From contig NZ_JAHXZS010000004.1 of assembly GCF_019740335.1 (NCBI RefSeq), positions 124,001-188,000 of the forward strand: a stretch of DNA of 64,000 nt, read 5' to 3'. The position numbers were made by a program, and so were the translations under genes. The stretch comes from Alteraquisediminimonas sediminicola. GTDB lineage: Bacteria > Pseudomonadota > Alphaproteobacteria > Sphingomonadales > Sphingomonadaceae. Below, one piece after another: positions 8,453-17,180 of the stretch. Numbering within the stretch: the stretch's first letter is position 1; every line of letters starts with the position of its first letter. The notes below the pieces were generated by a model. It had not been told where the DNA came from and ran no database searches. It saw only the letters and a list, made by a program, of their open reading frames with translations.

Positions 8453-9150
8453 AGCGCAGGCTCCGTCACGATCCGGCCATCGCGCATCTCGACGATCCGG
8501 TCGCAACGCGCGGCAAGCGAGGGATCATGGGTGATGATGACAAGGGTGGCGCGGCTGGCGGCCTGTCGGGCGAACAACAGATCGATGATCTGCGCGCCGG
8601 TTGTGCCGTCCAGATTGCCGGTCGGTTCATCGGCAAAGATGATGTCCGGTGCGGGCGCGACGGCGCGGGCGATGGCCACGCGCTGTTGTTCGCCGCCCGA
8701 TAATTGCGCCGGATAATGATGGAGACGATGGCCAAGCCCGACCGCTTCCAATTCCGCCTGCGCCCGTGCAAAGGCATCTGCATGGCCCGCCAGTTCCAGC
8801 GGCACCGCGACATTTTCGAGCGCGGTCATCGTCGGCAACAGATGGAAGGATTGCAGCACGATCCCGATCCGCCCCCGCCGCGCGCGGGCGAGCGCATCTT
8901 CATTGAGCTGGCCATAAGCGATGCCCGCAACGGTCACCTCGCCGCCGCTCACGCGCTCCAGCCCGGACAAGGTGGCCATCAATGATGATTTGCCCGATCC
9001 GCTGGCGCCAAGGATTGCCAGACTTTCGCCCTGCATGACATCGAGATCGACCCCGCGCAAAATTTCGACCGGCGCATCGCGCAGCCCAAGTGACAGCGTG
9101 ACATTGCGGGCGTGGATCGCGATAGTATTGCCGTGCTTTGAACCGTGCAT
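8449..9150 (-). CDS. ABC transporter ATPase, YbbA/LolD type
   Basis: About 233 residues. Walker A is 'GASGSGKSS' near residue 47, the signature motif is 'LSGGEQQR', Walker B is 'DIIFADEP', and the D-loop and H-loop ('IITHD') follow. A loop 'ERVSGGEVTVAG' fits the LolD/MacB/YbbA class. The ATG at 9150 is preferred; an in-frame start at 9177 is possible. The stop overlaps the permease start by four bases. The gene diverges from the TesA-like esterase, the same arrangement as ybbA-ybbP and tesA in E. coli, so the three probably work together in lipid or acyl-thioester handling at the envelope. Confidence 0.9.
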   Translation of the reverse strand: MHGSKHGNTIAIHARNVTLSLGLRDAPVEILRGVDLDVMQGESLAILGASGSGKSSLMATLSGLERVSGGEVTVAGIAYGQLNEDALARARRGRIGIVLQSFHLLPTMTALENVAVPLELAGHADAFARAQAELEAVGLGHRLHHYPAQLSGGEQQRVAIARAVAPAPDIIFADEPTGNLDGTTGAQIIDLLFARQAASRATLVIITHDPSLAARCDRIVEMRDGRIVTEPAL

Positions 9151-9883
9151 GAAGAGGGTTTGCTCCTTGGCCACCAATCTGTTTCGTTATGCGGCATTTT
9201 TCCTGCTTGTCCAACTGACGGCCTGTGGCAGCGCGCCTGTTGCCGATAGCGCCAATACGACGGATGTCGCCGCGCATACGACACTGGCCGCACCAGCGGC
9301 GGAGGTCGAAAAAGACCGGTTGGTGGTTGCCTTTGGCGATAGCCTTTATGCGGGGCTGGGGTTGGAACAGGGGCAGGGCTTCGCCCCCGCGCTTGAAGCG
9401 GCGCTGACGGCCCAAGGCCTTTCGGTCCGGGTGCATAATGCGGGCGTATCGGGCGATACCAGCGCGGCGGGCCTGCAACGGCTGGCGTTCACGCTGGATG
9501 GATTGCCACGCAAGCCTGATCTGGTGATCTTGGGCCTTGGCGGCAATGATATGTTGCGCGGGCTTGCCCCCCAAGACACAAAAGCCAATCTGGAAGCGAT
9601 GTTGACCGAATTGCAACGTCGCAAGATCAAGGTCGTGCTGACCGGCATGTTGGCATCGCCGAATATGGGGCCTGATTTCGCCGCTGAATTCAACCCGATT
9701 TACCCCCGCTTGGCGCGAAAATTCGGCGTGACCTTATATCCGTTTTTCCTTGATGGGGTCATCGGCCATCCGGCATTGATCCTGCCGGACGGCATTCATC
9801 CCAATGACAAGGGCGTGCAGGTGATCGTCGCCCATGTGGCCCCGGTGATCGTCAAGGTACTCGGCGACGCTACGCCCCTGTAA
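9149..9883 (+). CDS. tesA: SGNH/GDSL esterase, TesA-like lipoprotein
   Basis: 244 residues. The N-terminus is a lipoprotein signal ending in the lipobox LTAC (Cys26), so the enzyme is probably anchored in the periplasm. The SGNH blocks are clear: 'FGDSLYAGLG' (nucleophile Ser), 'GNAGVSGDTSAAG'-like block II with Gly, 'GGNDMLRG' (Asn), and 'DGIHPN' (catalytic Asp and His). E. coli TesA is an acyl-CoA thioesterase/lysophospholipase with broad substrates. The ATG at 9149 shares the bases CATG with the divergent ATPase start, so one or both real starts may differ by a few codons. Confidence 0.88.
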   Translation: MKRVCSLATNLFRYAAFFLLVQLTACGSAPVADSANTTDVAAHTTLAAPAAEVEKDRLVVAFGDSLYAGLGLEQGQGFAPALEAALTAQGLSVRVHNAGVSGDTSAAGLQRLAFTLDGLPRKPDLVILGLGGNDMLRGLAPQDTKANLEAMLTELQRRKIKVVLTGMLASPNMGPDFAAEFNPIYPRLARKFGVTLYPFFLDGVIGHPALILPDGIHPNDKGVQVIVAHVAPVIVKVLGDATPL

Positions 9884-9946
9884 TATGGCCATGTAATATG
9901 CGTGATTTCATCTCCTGACCTATGTCTGTTAGGACAATGCGCAGGC

Positions 9947-11047
9947 ATGAATGCTTTGATTCTCGCCAATGATGAGGCTTTTCGCGTGGGCAGATTACAA
10001 GACCGCACTTTCCTGATGCTCACCATTATCATCACCCTTGGTTTCGGGGTGATCGTCTGGCCGTTTTTCGGCGCGATTCTCTGGGGCGTTGCGGCGGCCA
10101 TCGTCTTTCGTCCGTTGAACGCGCGCTTGCTGAAATTCTGGCCGGGGCGGCGCAATCTGGCGGCGATTGTCACGGTGTTGACGATCATGGCGCTGGTGAT
10201 TTTGCCGGCGGTGCTGATTTCGACCTTTCTCGCGCAAGAGGCGTTGGCGCTTTATGCGCGGGTCCATGTGACGGGGCTGGATTTCGGGCAGAATTTTCAG
10301 GATTTACGCAACGCGCTGCCGAATTGGGTCGTCCAGATTCTGGATCGGCTGGGGCTGGCGAATATGGAGGGGATTCGGACCAAATTATCCGCCGCCATTG
10401 CAGGGGGACTGCAAGACATTGCCAGTCGGCTGTTGAACATCGGGCAGGGTGCGTTCGGCTTTATCGTGGCAACGGTCATCATGCTGTACCTGACGTTCTT
10501 TTTCCTGCGTGATGGACAGATATTATCCGCCCGCATTGGTCAGGCGATCCCCTTGGCCGCGCATCAGCGCGATGCGTTGTTCGAGAAGTTCGTCACGGTG
10601 ATCCGGGCGACGATCAAGGGCAGTCTGGTCGTGGCCACGCTGCAAGGGACGATCGGCGGTGTCATATTTTGGGGGCTTGGCATTCATGCGCCTTTGTTAT
10701 GGGGCGTGATGATGGGGATTTTCTCGCTGCTGCCTGCGGTCGGCACCGGGATTATCTGGGTACCGGTCGCCATTTATCTGCTGGCGACAGGCGCGATCTG
10801 GAAGGGCGTGGTGCTGGCCGTCTGCGGCTTTTTCGTCATCGGCATGGTGGACAATGTGCTGCGCCCGATCTTGGTGGGCAAGGATGCCCGCTTGCCCGAT
10901 TATGTTGTCCTGATTTCGACCTTGGGCGGTGTCCAGATGTTTGGCGTGAATGGCCTGATTATAGGGCCGGTGATTGCGGCGATGTTCCTCGCGGTGTGGG
11001 AGATTTTTCCCACCGCATCGCAGGCGGATCACAAGGGCGAGGGTTAA
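9947..11047 (+). CDS. AI-2E family (PerM/TqsA-type) membrane transporter
   Basis: 366 residues with about eight predicted helices. Two pairs occur near the N-terminus, then a soluble middle segment (about 90-170), then a cluster including 'LLWGVMMGIFSLLPAVGTGIIWVP' and 'NVLRPILVGKD', which is the characteristic AI-2E/PerM family motif. Family members export small molecules or act as sodium/proton antiporters, so the substrate is open. The ATG at 9947 is chosen over the GTG at 9902, which would add 15 residues unlike the family. It follows tesA on the same strand after 63 bases. Confidence 0.87.
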   Translation: MNALILANDEAFRVGRLQDRTFLMLTIIITLGFGVIVWPFFGAILWGVAAAIVFRPLNARLLKFWPGRRNLAAIVTVLTIMALVILPAVLISTFLAQEALALYARVHVTGLDFGQNFQDLRNALPNWVVQILDRLGLANMEGIRTKLSAAIAGGLQDIASRLLNIGQGAFGFIVATVIMLYLTFFFLRDGQILSARIGQAIPLAAHQRDALFEKFVTVIRATIKGSLVVATLQGTIGGVIFWGLGIHAPLLWGVMMGIFSLLPAVGTGIIWVPVAIYLLATGAIWKGVVLAVCGFFVIGMVDNVLRPILVGKDARLPDYVVLISTLGGVQMFGVNGLIIGPVIAAMFLAVWEIFPTASQADHKGEG

Positions 11048-11083
11048 ATACCCCCCTCACTGCGCGGTCATTCCTGCGCCTCG

Positions 11084-11182
11084 TCATTCCCGCGCAGGCG
11101 GGAATCCAGAAGCATTATCATTCAAAGGACGCGCAACCTAAGTTGGTTCGTTCTGTCTGGATTTCCGCCTGCGCGGGAATGA
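11084..11182. repeat. REP/MITE-like inverted repeat
   Basis: Two 27-base arms, 11084-11110 and 11156-11182, are reverse complements at 26 of 27 positions. The core is TCATTCCCGCGCAGGCGG. The arms are separated by 45 bases and each is itself partly palindromic (CCCGC...GCGGG). This type of element is frequent between genes in high-G+C proteobacteria. It lies between the 3' ends of the convergent AI-2E and FixJ-like genes and could also act as a terminator. Confidence 0.7.
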
Positions 11183-11226
11183 CGGGGGGGCGTGGGAGCG
11201 GCGAGAAGGCGCAAATGTCGATGAGA

Positions 11227-11865
11227 CTAATGCGTGGTGTGCGTGTTTTGGTTATTGTGCAGGCCCGCCGCGAATGCGATCCGCAGGGCATCGGAAAAGC
11301 TGCGGACTCCCAATTTTTTCATCAGATTGGCGCGATGGACCTCAACAGTGCGCGGTGAGATCGACAGATCATAGGCGATCTTCTTGTTGGGCATCCCATG
11401 GGTCAGGCATTCCAACACCTCGCGTTCCCGCATGGTCAGGGCCGCCAGCCGCAATTCGGCTTCCTGCATCGCGACATTTTGGCCGATTTCATCCCGAATA
11501 TGGGCGGTGGCCATCTCAATGGCCTCGATCAGCCGTTCCTTTTCAAACGGCTTTTCGATAAAGTCGATGGCGCCTGCGCGCATGGCCTCGACCGCCATGT
11601 TGATTTCGCCATGGCCGGTAAAGATGATGACCGGAAAACGCAGACCGCGCGCCTTGAGGGCAGCCTGAATTTCCAGCCCGTCCATTTCCGGCATCCGCAT
11701 ATCCAATAGCATCACCCCCAATTCCAGATGGCCGGCCTCTTTCAACAGGTCCACCCCGGATTCAAACTGGATCACTTGATAGCCAGAGGTCTTCAGCAAA
11801 AAGGCGGTCGCGCGACGCACTTCTTTTTCATCGTCGACGATATAGATAATCGGCTTATTCGCCAT
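11227..11865 (-). CDS. fixJ: FixJ-family response regulator
   Basis: 212 residues. The receiver domain (1-120) has the acidic pair DD at 11-12 and the phospho-acceptor Asp55 in 'MLLDMRMPEMDG'. Conserved Thr and Lys are in 'VIIFTGHG' and 'IEKPFE'. The C-terminal LuxR/GerE helix-turn-helix reads 'LTMREREVLECLTHG' to 'VEVHRANLMKKL'. The ATG at 11865 is the family start; the frame is open further upstream, but that overlaps the kinase gene. It overlaps the 3' end of the kinase gene by 11 bases, so translation is coupled. The pair resembles the oxygen-responsive FixLJ system, which activates fixK-type genes. Confidence 0.9.
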   Translation of the reverse strand: MANKPIIYIVDDEKEVRRATAFLLKTSGYQVIQFESGVDLLKEAGHLELGVMLLDMRMPEMDGLEIQAALKARGLRFPVIIFTGHGEINMAVEAMRAGAIDFIEKPFEKERLIEAIEMATAHIRDEIGQNVAMQEAELRLAALTMREREVLECLTHGMPNKKIAYDLSISPRTVEVHRANLMKKLGVRSFSDALRIAFAAGLHNNQNTHTTH

Positions 11866-14143
11866 CGGTTTCCCCCAATTCGCCTCGTTGCAGGGTAAAG
11901 TGAAAAATCGAGCCGCCGTCTTGATCCGGTTCATACCAGATGCGCCCGCCATGCGCTTCGACAATGGTGCGGCAGATCGATAAACCCAAACCCATGCCCT
12001 CGCTTTTGCTGCTCGTGAACGCGCGGAACAATCGGGCGCCGATGGCGTCCGGGATGCCGTTGCCGGTGTCCATGACGGAGAACCGGATAAATTGATCGCC
12101 ATCGGGACGGGTCGAAATGGTGATGCGCTTGGTAGCGGTATTGGCCAGCGCTTCGGTTGCATTGCGCATCATGTTGATCAGCACCTGTTGAATCTGCACG
12201 CGATCCACCAGCACGAGCTTCGCTTGCGGATCAAGGTTGAGGGTGATCTCCACGCCCAATTCTCGGGTACCGATCGCGCCGAATTCCAGTGCCTCGCGGA
12301 TGATCGAACGGGGGTCTTCCAGCGTTTTTTCGAGCGTGCCATGCGAGACGAAATCGCGCAGATGGCGGACGATTTTGCCCGCGCGCATCGCCTCTGCCGC
12401 GGCATGTTCCAGGGCATCGGCAATGTCTTCATTCGGATCAACGATCAGGTTTTTCAGGCCTTCGACATAGTTTTTGACGGCGGTAATCGGCTGGTTCAAT
12501 TCGTGGGCAAGGGTGGATGCCATTGTCCCCATCGCGCTGACCCGCGCGACATGGATGAGTTCGGCGCGCAACTCCTCCATCCGGGCCGTGTCACGCTGAT
12601 GTTCGGTCAGATCGCGGATAAAGCCAGTATAAATCGGCTGCCCCTCGCCATCGGCTTCGCCGATATAGAGTTCGATCGGAAAAACTTGGCCGTCGCGTTT
12701 GCGCCCCCGCATTGTCCGGCCCACACCGATGATGTGGCGCGCGCCATTGCCATGCAGTCGGGTGAGATAATCATCATGCAATTCACGATCGGGAGAGGGC
12801 ATCAGAAACGAGACATTGCGCCCGAGGGCTTCTTCTTCCGTATAGCCAAATAGGCGCTGGGCGGCGCTGCTGAACGACAGAATTTGTCCTGTGCCATCAA
12901 TCACAACTATCGCGTCGGGGACGGTGGCGAGGATGGATTCCAACAACGCCGAACCGGCGCGCAATTTGCGTTCGACCTCGCGTTGCTCCGAAACATCATG
13001 GACCACAATGCTATAGCCACGCAAACTGCCATCAGCCCAGAATAAGGGCGTAATCGATTCATGGGCGATGAAATCCGTGCCGTCTTTGCGTCGATGCAGG
13101 GTGTCGTGCGACAGGCCGCCTTGCGCGCGGGCGCGGGCAAGGTCGTCTTCCTGCCCCTTATCATCTGGTGCCGCTCCATCTTGTGATGGCCGGATGTGAA
13201 AGTTGGACCGGTCTGCGCCCAGCACTTCATGGTGCGCCCAGCCGGTCAGCCGTGCCGCGCCATCATTCCACATGGAGACCCGGCCTCCGCTGTCCAGCAT
13301 GTAAATCGCATATTCGCGAACGCCATCGACCAGCAGGTTCAATTCTTCGGCGACATTGGCCGCATGTTCGGCGTTGAGAGACAGTTCGGCCTGAATGGCC
13401 TTTTCCATCGTGATGTCGCGGCCGGTCAGCACAGCTCCATGAATGCGTCCGTCTTTATCCTCGATGGGGGTGAAGTTGAACCTGCCGATCCAGCGTTCAC
13501 CGGTATCCTTGCGGCGAATATAATATTCCGCACCAACCGCGGATTCGCCGCGCAAGCCACGAGAAAGAGGCCAGAATATGCGTGGGACATGGGTGTTGTC
13601 GAGGAGCGTTACCTCGAATATTTCATAGCCCTTTCGTGCAGCCTCTACAAAATCTTGCTTGGAATCGAAACGGTGGAGCTTGGTATAGGCGCTGTTGCAC
13701 TGAACGAGTTCACCCTTGAGATTCACGATCGCAAAGCCATCGGTCAGGCTTTCGATGGCCTTGCTCAAAAAATGTTGGCGCGTATCTATCTCGGTTTGCA
13801 GTGATGCCACAGTCTGGTCGGCCTCTACCTGACGGGTCACCCGTTCCGTGAAGATAATGATGCCGCCAATCTCGCCCGACGCTTCATACCAGGGAGTCAA
13901 TTCCCATCTGAGCCATTCGACTTTCCCATTGGGGAGTTGAACGGCTTTCTCGTCGCTTGAGAAGGGTTCTCCCTGCAATACGCGCTGGTGAATATCGCGC
14001 CAATGTCCGTCCAGATCGGGAAAAACGTCATAATGGCAGCGGCCGATGACGGGTTCATTTTCAATCCGGTAATCGGCCAGCCAGCGTTTGCTGACGGCGA
14101 GATAGCGCATCTGACGGTCTAACATGGCAATAGCTGCCGGCAT
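11855..14143 (-). CDS. fixL: FixL-like multi-PAS sensor histidine kinase
   Basis: 762 residues from the ATG at 14143. About four PAS domains (roughly 1-110, 130-250, 270-395 and 400-520) precede HisKA with His547 in 'LAHELNQP' and an HATPase domain ('MMRNATEA', 'DTGNGIP', 'GMGLGLSI'). The last PAS carries 'RHIIGVGR' with His470, matching the haem-ligating histidine region of FixL, so oxygen sensing is likely. No membrane helix is seen, so it is cytosolic. The frame stays open upstream with PAS-like residues (ELQSIDPLGDTANLLLAN). A GGAGAG ribosome site precedes CTG at 14194, so translation may begin there instead of at the ATG, which lacks a ribosome site. Confidence 0.9.
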   Translation of the reverse strand: MPAAIAMLDRQMRYLAVSKRWLADYRIENEPVIGRCHYDVFPDLDGHWRDIHQRVLQGEPFSSDEKAVQLPNGKVEWLRWELTPWYEASGEIGGIIIFTERVTRQVEADQTVASLQTEIDTRQHFLSKAIESLTDGFAIVNLKGELVQCNSAYTKLHRFDSKQDFVEAARKGYEIFEVTLLDNTHVPRIFWPLSRGLRGESAVGAEYYIRRKDTGERWIGRFNFTPIEDKDGRIHGAVLTGRDITMEKAIQAELSLNAEHAANVAEELNLLVDGVREYAIYMLDSGGRVSMWNDGAARLTGWAHHEVLGADRSNFHIRPSQDGAAPDDKGQEDDLARARAQGGLSHDTLHRRKDGTDFIAHESITPLFWADGSLRGYSIVVHDVSEQREVERKLRAGSALLESILATVPDAIVVIDGTGQILSFSSAAQRLFGYTEEEALGRNVSFLMPSPDRELHDDYLTRLHGNGARHIIGVGRTMRGRKRDGQVFPIELYIGEADGEGQPIYTGFIRDLTEHQRDTARMEELRAELIHVARVSAMGTMASTLAHELNQPITAVKNYVEGLKNLIVDPNEDIADALEHAAAEAMRAGKIVRHLRDFVSHGTLEKTLEDPRSIIREALEFGAIGTRELGVEITLNLDPQAKLVLVDRVQIQQVLINMMRNATEALANTATKRITISTRPDGDQFIRFSVMDTGNGIPDAIGARLFRAFTSSKSEGMGLGLSICRTIVEAHGGRIWYEPDQDGGSIFHFTLQRGELGETDGE

Positions 14144-14660
14144 ATTGGCCAGCAGTAGATTGGCAGTGTCACCTAAAGGATCGATACTTTGCAGTTCGCC
14201 CCCTCTCCGTCGCCCGATGCGACTTGTCGATTCATTACATAATTAATTATTCAATAGATATATATAATTAAAAATTGCAATTAATTTATGCTTTTAACTC
14301 CGTATTCTGGCGTGAGCATGTAACGCATCCAATCGCTTGGAGTTGGGGCGGTAGGACAATCTCCACATATAATTTTATATAATGTTCAATATTATATCGA
14401 ACACAGATTTCGCCTGTGGGTGCAGGAAGTTGATAGCCTGAACTTTGTCGACGCTTTCTGCGAATGCGCCCTGTGCTCTAACTGTTTCAGGTTCTGCGTA
14501 GATTCCCTGATTCTTTATTGGCAAGTCCTTGGCGACAAGGTGCCGGTTCGTTTCATGTTGGAAGCCAGAATATAGTTCCGTCCCCATAAGTTGATCGCAG
14601 GACAAGGACTGATGGCTGAAACCATGCCGGATGGAGTGCAATGGTCGAAGGGGTAACGCC
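14144..14660. other. AT-rich intergenic region upstream of the FixL-like gene
   Basis: Bases about 14221-14400 are strongly AT-rich compared with the neighbouring genes and probably contain the kinase promoter. The remainder up to 14660 is ordinary composition. Reading frames here on the minus strand have no family resemblance and poor coding character. Confidence 0.4.
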
Positions 14661-14864
14661 ATGATGCAGATATTTGAAGGAAAGTCCTGGGAATATTCCC
14701 TTGCGTGCCAGGCGGATAATGGGGAGGCGCGGCAATATTTGCTGAACGTCCATCCGCAGCCCTTGGGCGCGCGGGCCGTGTCGGACCTGTGGCATGAACG
14801 GCAGGTCTTTTTCACGCAAAGCTATGTGTTCAACCTGCATATGCCGAATCGATGCTGCCTTTAA
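14661..14864 (+). CDS. hypothetical small protein
   Basis: 67 residues starting MMQIFEGKSWEY, with a GAAGGGG ribosome site about 8 bases before the ATG. The composition is protein-like (EGKSWEYSLACQADNGEA, then aromatic-rich VFFTQSYVFNL) and has no signal peptide or membrane helix. I do not recognise the family. It stands alone between the divergent FixL-like gene and the 3' end of the host-attachment gene. It may be real but could be chance coding. Confidence 0.4.
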   Translation: MMQIFEGKSWEYSLACQADNGEARQYLLNVHPQPLGARAVSDLWHERQVFFTQSYVFNLHMPNRCCL

Positions 14865-14991
14865 AGCGCAGCATACACATCGCATTATATTGTATTGTAT
14901 AACATCTTGAAGCGCCCGATCATTGTCGCCGATTTTCGATCAAAAGGGCGACAATGAACTGGCGCTAAGATGTCTGGATTTCAGTCCCGGG

Positions 14992-15435
14992 TCAGGCTTC
15001 GATACTGCCCAACAGTCGCGAGATTTCGGCGACGGGGTGGCCGGTCAAATCCTTGTCGATCTCTTCAATCAACCGGTCCTTGATGGCCTGACTGTAATGG
15101 CTGCGCAAGACGCCCAATGTGCGCGGCGGGGCGACCACGATAATGTCGCCTTCCTGATGTGCGGCGGCTTGTGCCAGTGCCGCGACGGCCTCGGCAGCGA
15201 ATAGATCTTCGCGGGCCTGATGCGGGTCGCCTGTTTCATAGGCCGTCCGGCCCGTCCCCATGCTCGAAAAGCCGACACCCGGCGCATCAGCAAGTTGCTC
15301 GCGACTAGGCGGATTGTCGATTTCCCGATGGGTGACCGTTTTTAGATCCGGCGAGAAGGCTTCACCCTTGTTGCACAGGATCAGCATTTTGGCGCCATCG
15401 ACCACCAAGACCAGCGTGCCTTCTTTGATTTTCAT
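14992..15435 (-). CDS. host-attachment-type protein (baeRF-like)
   Basis: 147 residues. The opening 'LVLVVDGAKMLILCNKG' is the characteristic first strand of the 'protein required for attachment to host cells' family. 'REDLFAAEAVAALAQAA' and 'IIVVAPPRTLGVLRSHY' follow, as in the baeRF (eRF1/Vms1-related) group. The exact biochemical role of this family is unclear. The second ATG, 15435, has the better spacing from the GAGGGA ribosome site; 15438 is the alternative. It is a single gene on the minus strand, downstream of the terminator of the esterase-hydrolase-phosphoribosyltransferase operon, and genes of this family often sit near such stress genes. Confidence 0.8.
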   Translation of the reverse strand: MKIKEGTLVLVVDGAKMLILCNKGEAFSPDLKTVTHREIDNPPSREQLADAPGVGFSSMGTGRTAYETGDPHQAREDLFAAEAVAALAQAAAHQEGDIIVVAPPRTLGVLRSHYSQAIKDRLIEEIDKDLTGHPVAEISRLLGSIEA

Positions 15436-15492
15436 CATTCGCTCCCTCAATAAAGAAGGTGGCTGCAACCGGACGAGTCGCCGGACATCCAC

Positions 15493-15816
15493 ATCCTGAC
15501 ATCCATTGTTCGCCGATCACCGGCGGGTGGCGATATGGGGGTTTTCCCTGATAGACGAGTGACCCGAATCTGAAGTTCGCCTCACTTTGTGGCAAGTTGG
15601 TTGCCAATTCCAAATCTACCACATTAGGGGGGGCAGCATCCCGGTCGCCATCATCCCGGTGTCCCAAAAAATTAGCCCGACATTGCACGCAATGCCGGAC
15701 TAAAGTGAAAGAGCTCGTCTTGAGCCCTCGGGTCGCGTCCTCTTTCTAGGCAATATAGCGATAGGGCCGGAATCAGTATTTTCCCCCATGAAGGGCATTT
15801 TTTTTGGTTTCAGCCC
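15493..15816. other. intergenic region with operon terminator
   Basis: This stretch has no gene. It contains the terminator at 15666-15703 for the upstream minus-strand operon, and between that and 15493 the promoter region of the host-attachment gene. No clear -35/-10 pair could be assigned. Confidence 0.4.
15666..15703 (-). terminator. Rho-independent terminator of the erythromycin-esterase operon
   Basis: On the minus strand a 15-base stem (TTAGTCCGGCATTGC pairing with GCAATGTCGGGCTAA, two wobble/mismatch positions, 2-base loop) is followed directly by TTTTTT. It lies 114 bases after the stop of the phosphoribosyltransferase gene. Confidence 0.85.
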
Positions 15817-16509
15817 CTAATGATGAGGAGTGAAATGCTTTTCGCCGAAGGGCGCGGCGGCTTTCATCAGGTTGATGACTTCCTCGTCCGATGTCTGGTC
15901 GAAATTGTCATAATGTGCGCCCACCGCATAAAATGGGTCGGGCTGGGACAGGCAGACGATGCCGTCGCACAATGGCGATAATTGCATGAGGGTATCCGTC
16001 GGCGCGACCGGCACGGCCAACACCAATTGCTTGAGTTGGGTCTTGCGTAGTCCGGCCAATGCCGCGCGCACCGTGCCGCCGGTGGCGATTCCGTCATCGA
16101 CCAAGATCACCGTCCGCCCGGCCAGCGATATCGGTGGATGGTCCTGCATATATTCGGCGCGGCGGCGGTCGATCTCTGCCAATTGGCGCTGCTTTTCGGC
16201 CTCGATATAGGCAGGGCTGGGGGCAAGCTGGCGCACGACCTCTTCGTTCAGGACCATTTGCGGGTCATCGCCATCGACGACCGCCCCTATGCCCAGCTCT
16301 TCATGCCCCGGCGCGCCGAGCTTGCGGACAAATAACAGGTCCAGTTCCGCTTGCAGCGCTTGTGCGATTTCAAACGCCACCGGGACCCCGCCGCGCGGCA
16401 GCGCGAGGATGACGGGATGCGCACCGTGGAGATAATGGAGTTCTGCGGCCAATTGCCGCCCTGCATCCTGCCGGTTCTTGAAATGACGAGAAGGGCTGGC
16501 CATGATCAT
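15817..16509 (-). CDS. phosphoribosyltransferase (COG1926 type)
   Basis: 230 residues. 'VILALPRGGVPVAFEIA' is the N-terminal signature of this group, and 'VILVDDGIATGGTVRAAL' (about residues 125-142) is the PRPP-binding loop with the two acidic residues. The 'DLLFVRKLGAPGHEELGIGAV' segment is also typical. Actual substrate unknown; members are often annotated only as predicted PRTases. Start ATG 16509 overlaps the stop of the hydrolase gene (ATGA); the ATG at 16503 is an alternative. It is the last gene of a three-gene coupled operon with an erythromycin-esterase-like protein, a combination recurring in proteobacteria. Confidence 0.87.
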   Translation of the reverse strand: MIMASPSRHFKNRQDAGRQLAAELHYLHGAHPVILALPRGGVPVAFEIAQALQAELDLLFVRKLGAPGHEELGIGAVVDGDDPQMVLNEEVVRQLAPSPAYIEAEKQRQLAEIDRRRAEYMQDHPPISLAGRTVILVDDGIATGGTVRAALAGLRKTQLKQLVLAVPVAPTDTLMQLSPLCDGIVCLSQPDPFYAVGAHYDNFDQTSDEEVINLMKAAAPFGEKHFTPHH

Positions 16510-17180
16510 TTTTCCATTTTTGACGCGGCGAAATATCGCAAAAACCAGATGCCGGCGTGGTTGATGACTTGATCCAGCGTGCCGGGTTCTTCGAACAAAT
16601 GGGTCGCGCCGGGGATGATGACGAGTGAGACAGGGCAGTGCATTGCCTGCATCGCGGCGTGGTTCAGCTCGATCACCGGGGTGTCGAGACTGCCGACCAG
16701 CAGCAATGTCGGCGCATGTACCCGGCTAAGGGCTGTATGTCCGGCAAGATCGGGCCGTCCCCCGCGCGACACCACGGCCTTGATCCGACCATCGGCCTTT
16801 GCCGCCGCCAACAATGCTGCGCCGCCACCGGTGCTCGCGCCGAAATAACCGATTGGCAGCGCCTTGGTGTCAGGCTGCTCCATCGCCCATTCGGTCGCGC
16901 TGGCGAGACGATCCGCCAATAACGGGATGTCGAACACGTTGATCCGGTCAAGCTCTTCATCCGGCGTCAACAGGTCGATCAATAAGGTTGCCAGCCCTGC
17001 CGCTCGCAGGGCATCGGCCACATGATTATTACGCGGGCTGAGCCGACCGCTGCCACTGCCATGGGCAAAGATGACCAGCCCTTTGGCGGCATCCGGCACG
17101 CCCAACAGGCCTTGCAGATGGTGCGTACCGACATCGACTGGCACGGGGGCGCTGAGTGCGGGTTCGAGATGCGCGATCAT
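16506..17180 (-). CDS. alpha/beta hydrolase (dienelactone-hydrolase-like)
   Basis: 224 residues. The oxyanion region is 'VIFAHGSGSGRLSPRN' near residues 35-50, the nucleophile elbow is 'GASTGGGAAL' (Ser near residue 115), an acid lies in 'VGSLDTPV' and the catalytic His in 'GATHLFEEPG'. This is a complete Ser-Asp-His hydrolase of the dienelactone-hydrolase class; substrate unknown. The ATG at 17180 overlaps the stop of the upstream gene by four bases (ATGA), and its own stop overlaps the next gene, so all three products are made together. Confidence 0.87.
   Translation of the reverse strand: MIAHLEPALSAPVPVDVGTHHLQGLLGVPDAAKGLVIFAHGSGSGRLSPRNNHVADALRAAGLATLLIDLLTPDEELDRINVFDIPLLADRLASATEWAMEQPDTKALPIGYFGASTGGGAALLAAAKADGRIKAVVSRGGRPDLAGHTALSRVHAPTLLLVGSLDTPVIELNHAAMQAMHCPVSLVIIPGATHLFEEPGTLDQVINHAGIWFLRYFAASKMEK

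Noticed and set aside
14600-14620. Possible FNR box near TTGATCGCAGGACAA
   Set aside because: Only the left half-site matches; the right half does not fit ATCAA at the required spacing.
14375-14815. Minus-strand frame of 146 codons in the gap after the FixL-like gene
   Set aside because: Composition is not protein-like and it overlaps the more plausible small plus-strand ORF at 14661.
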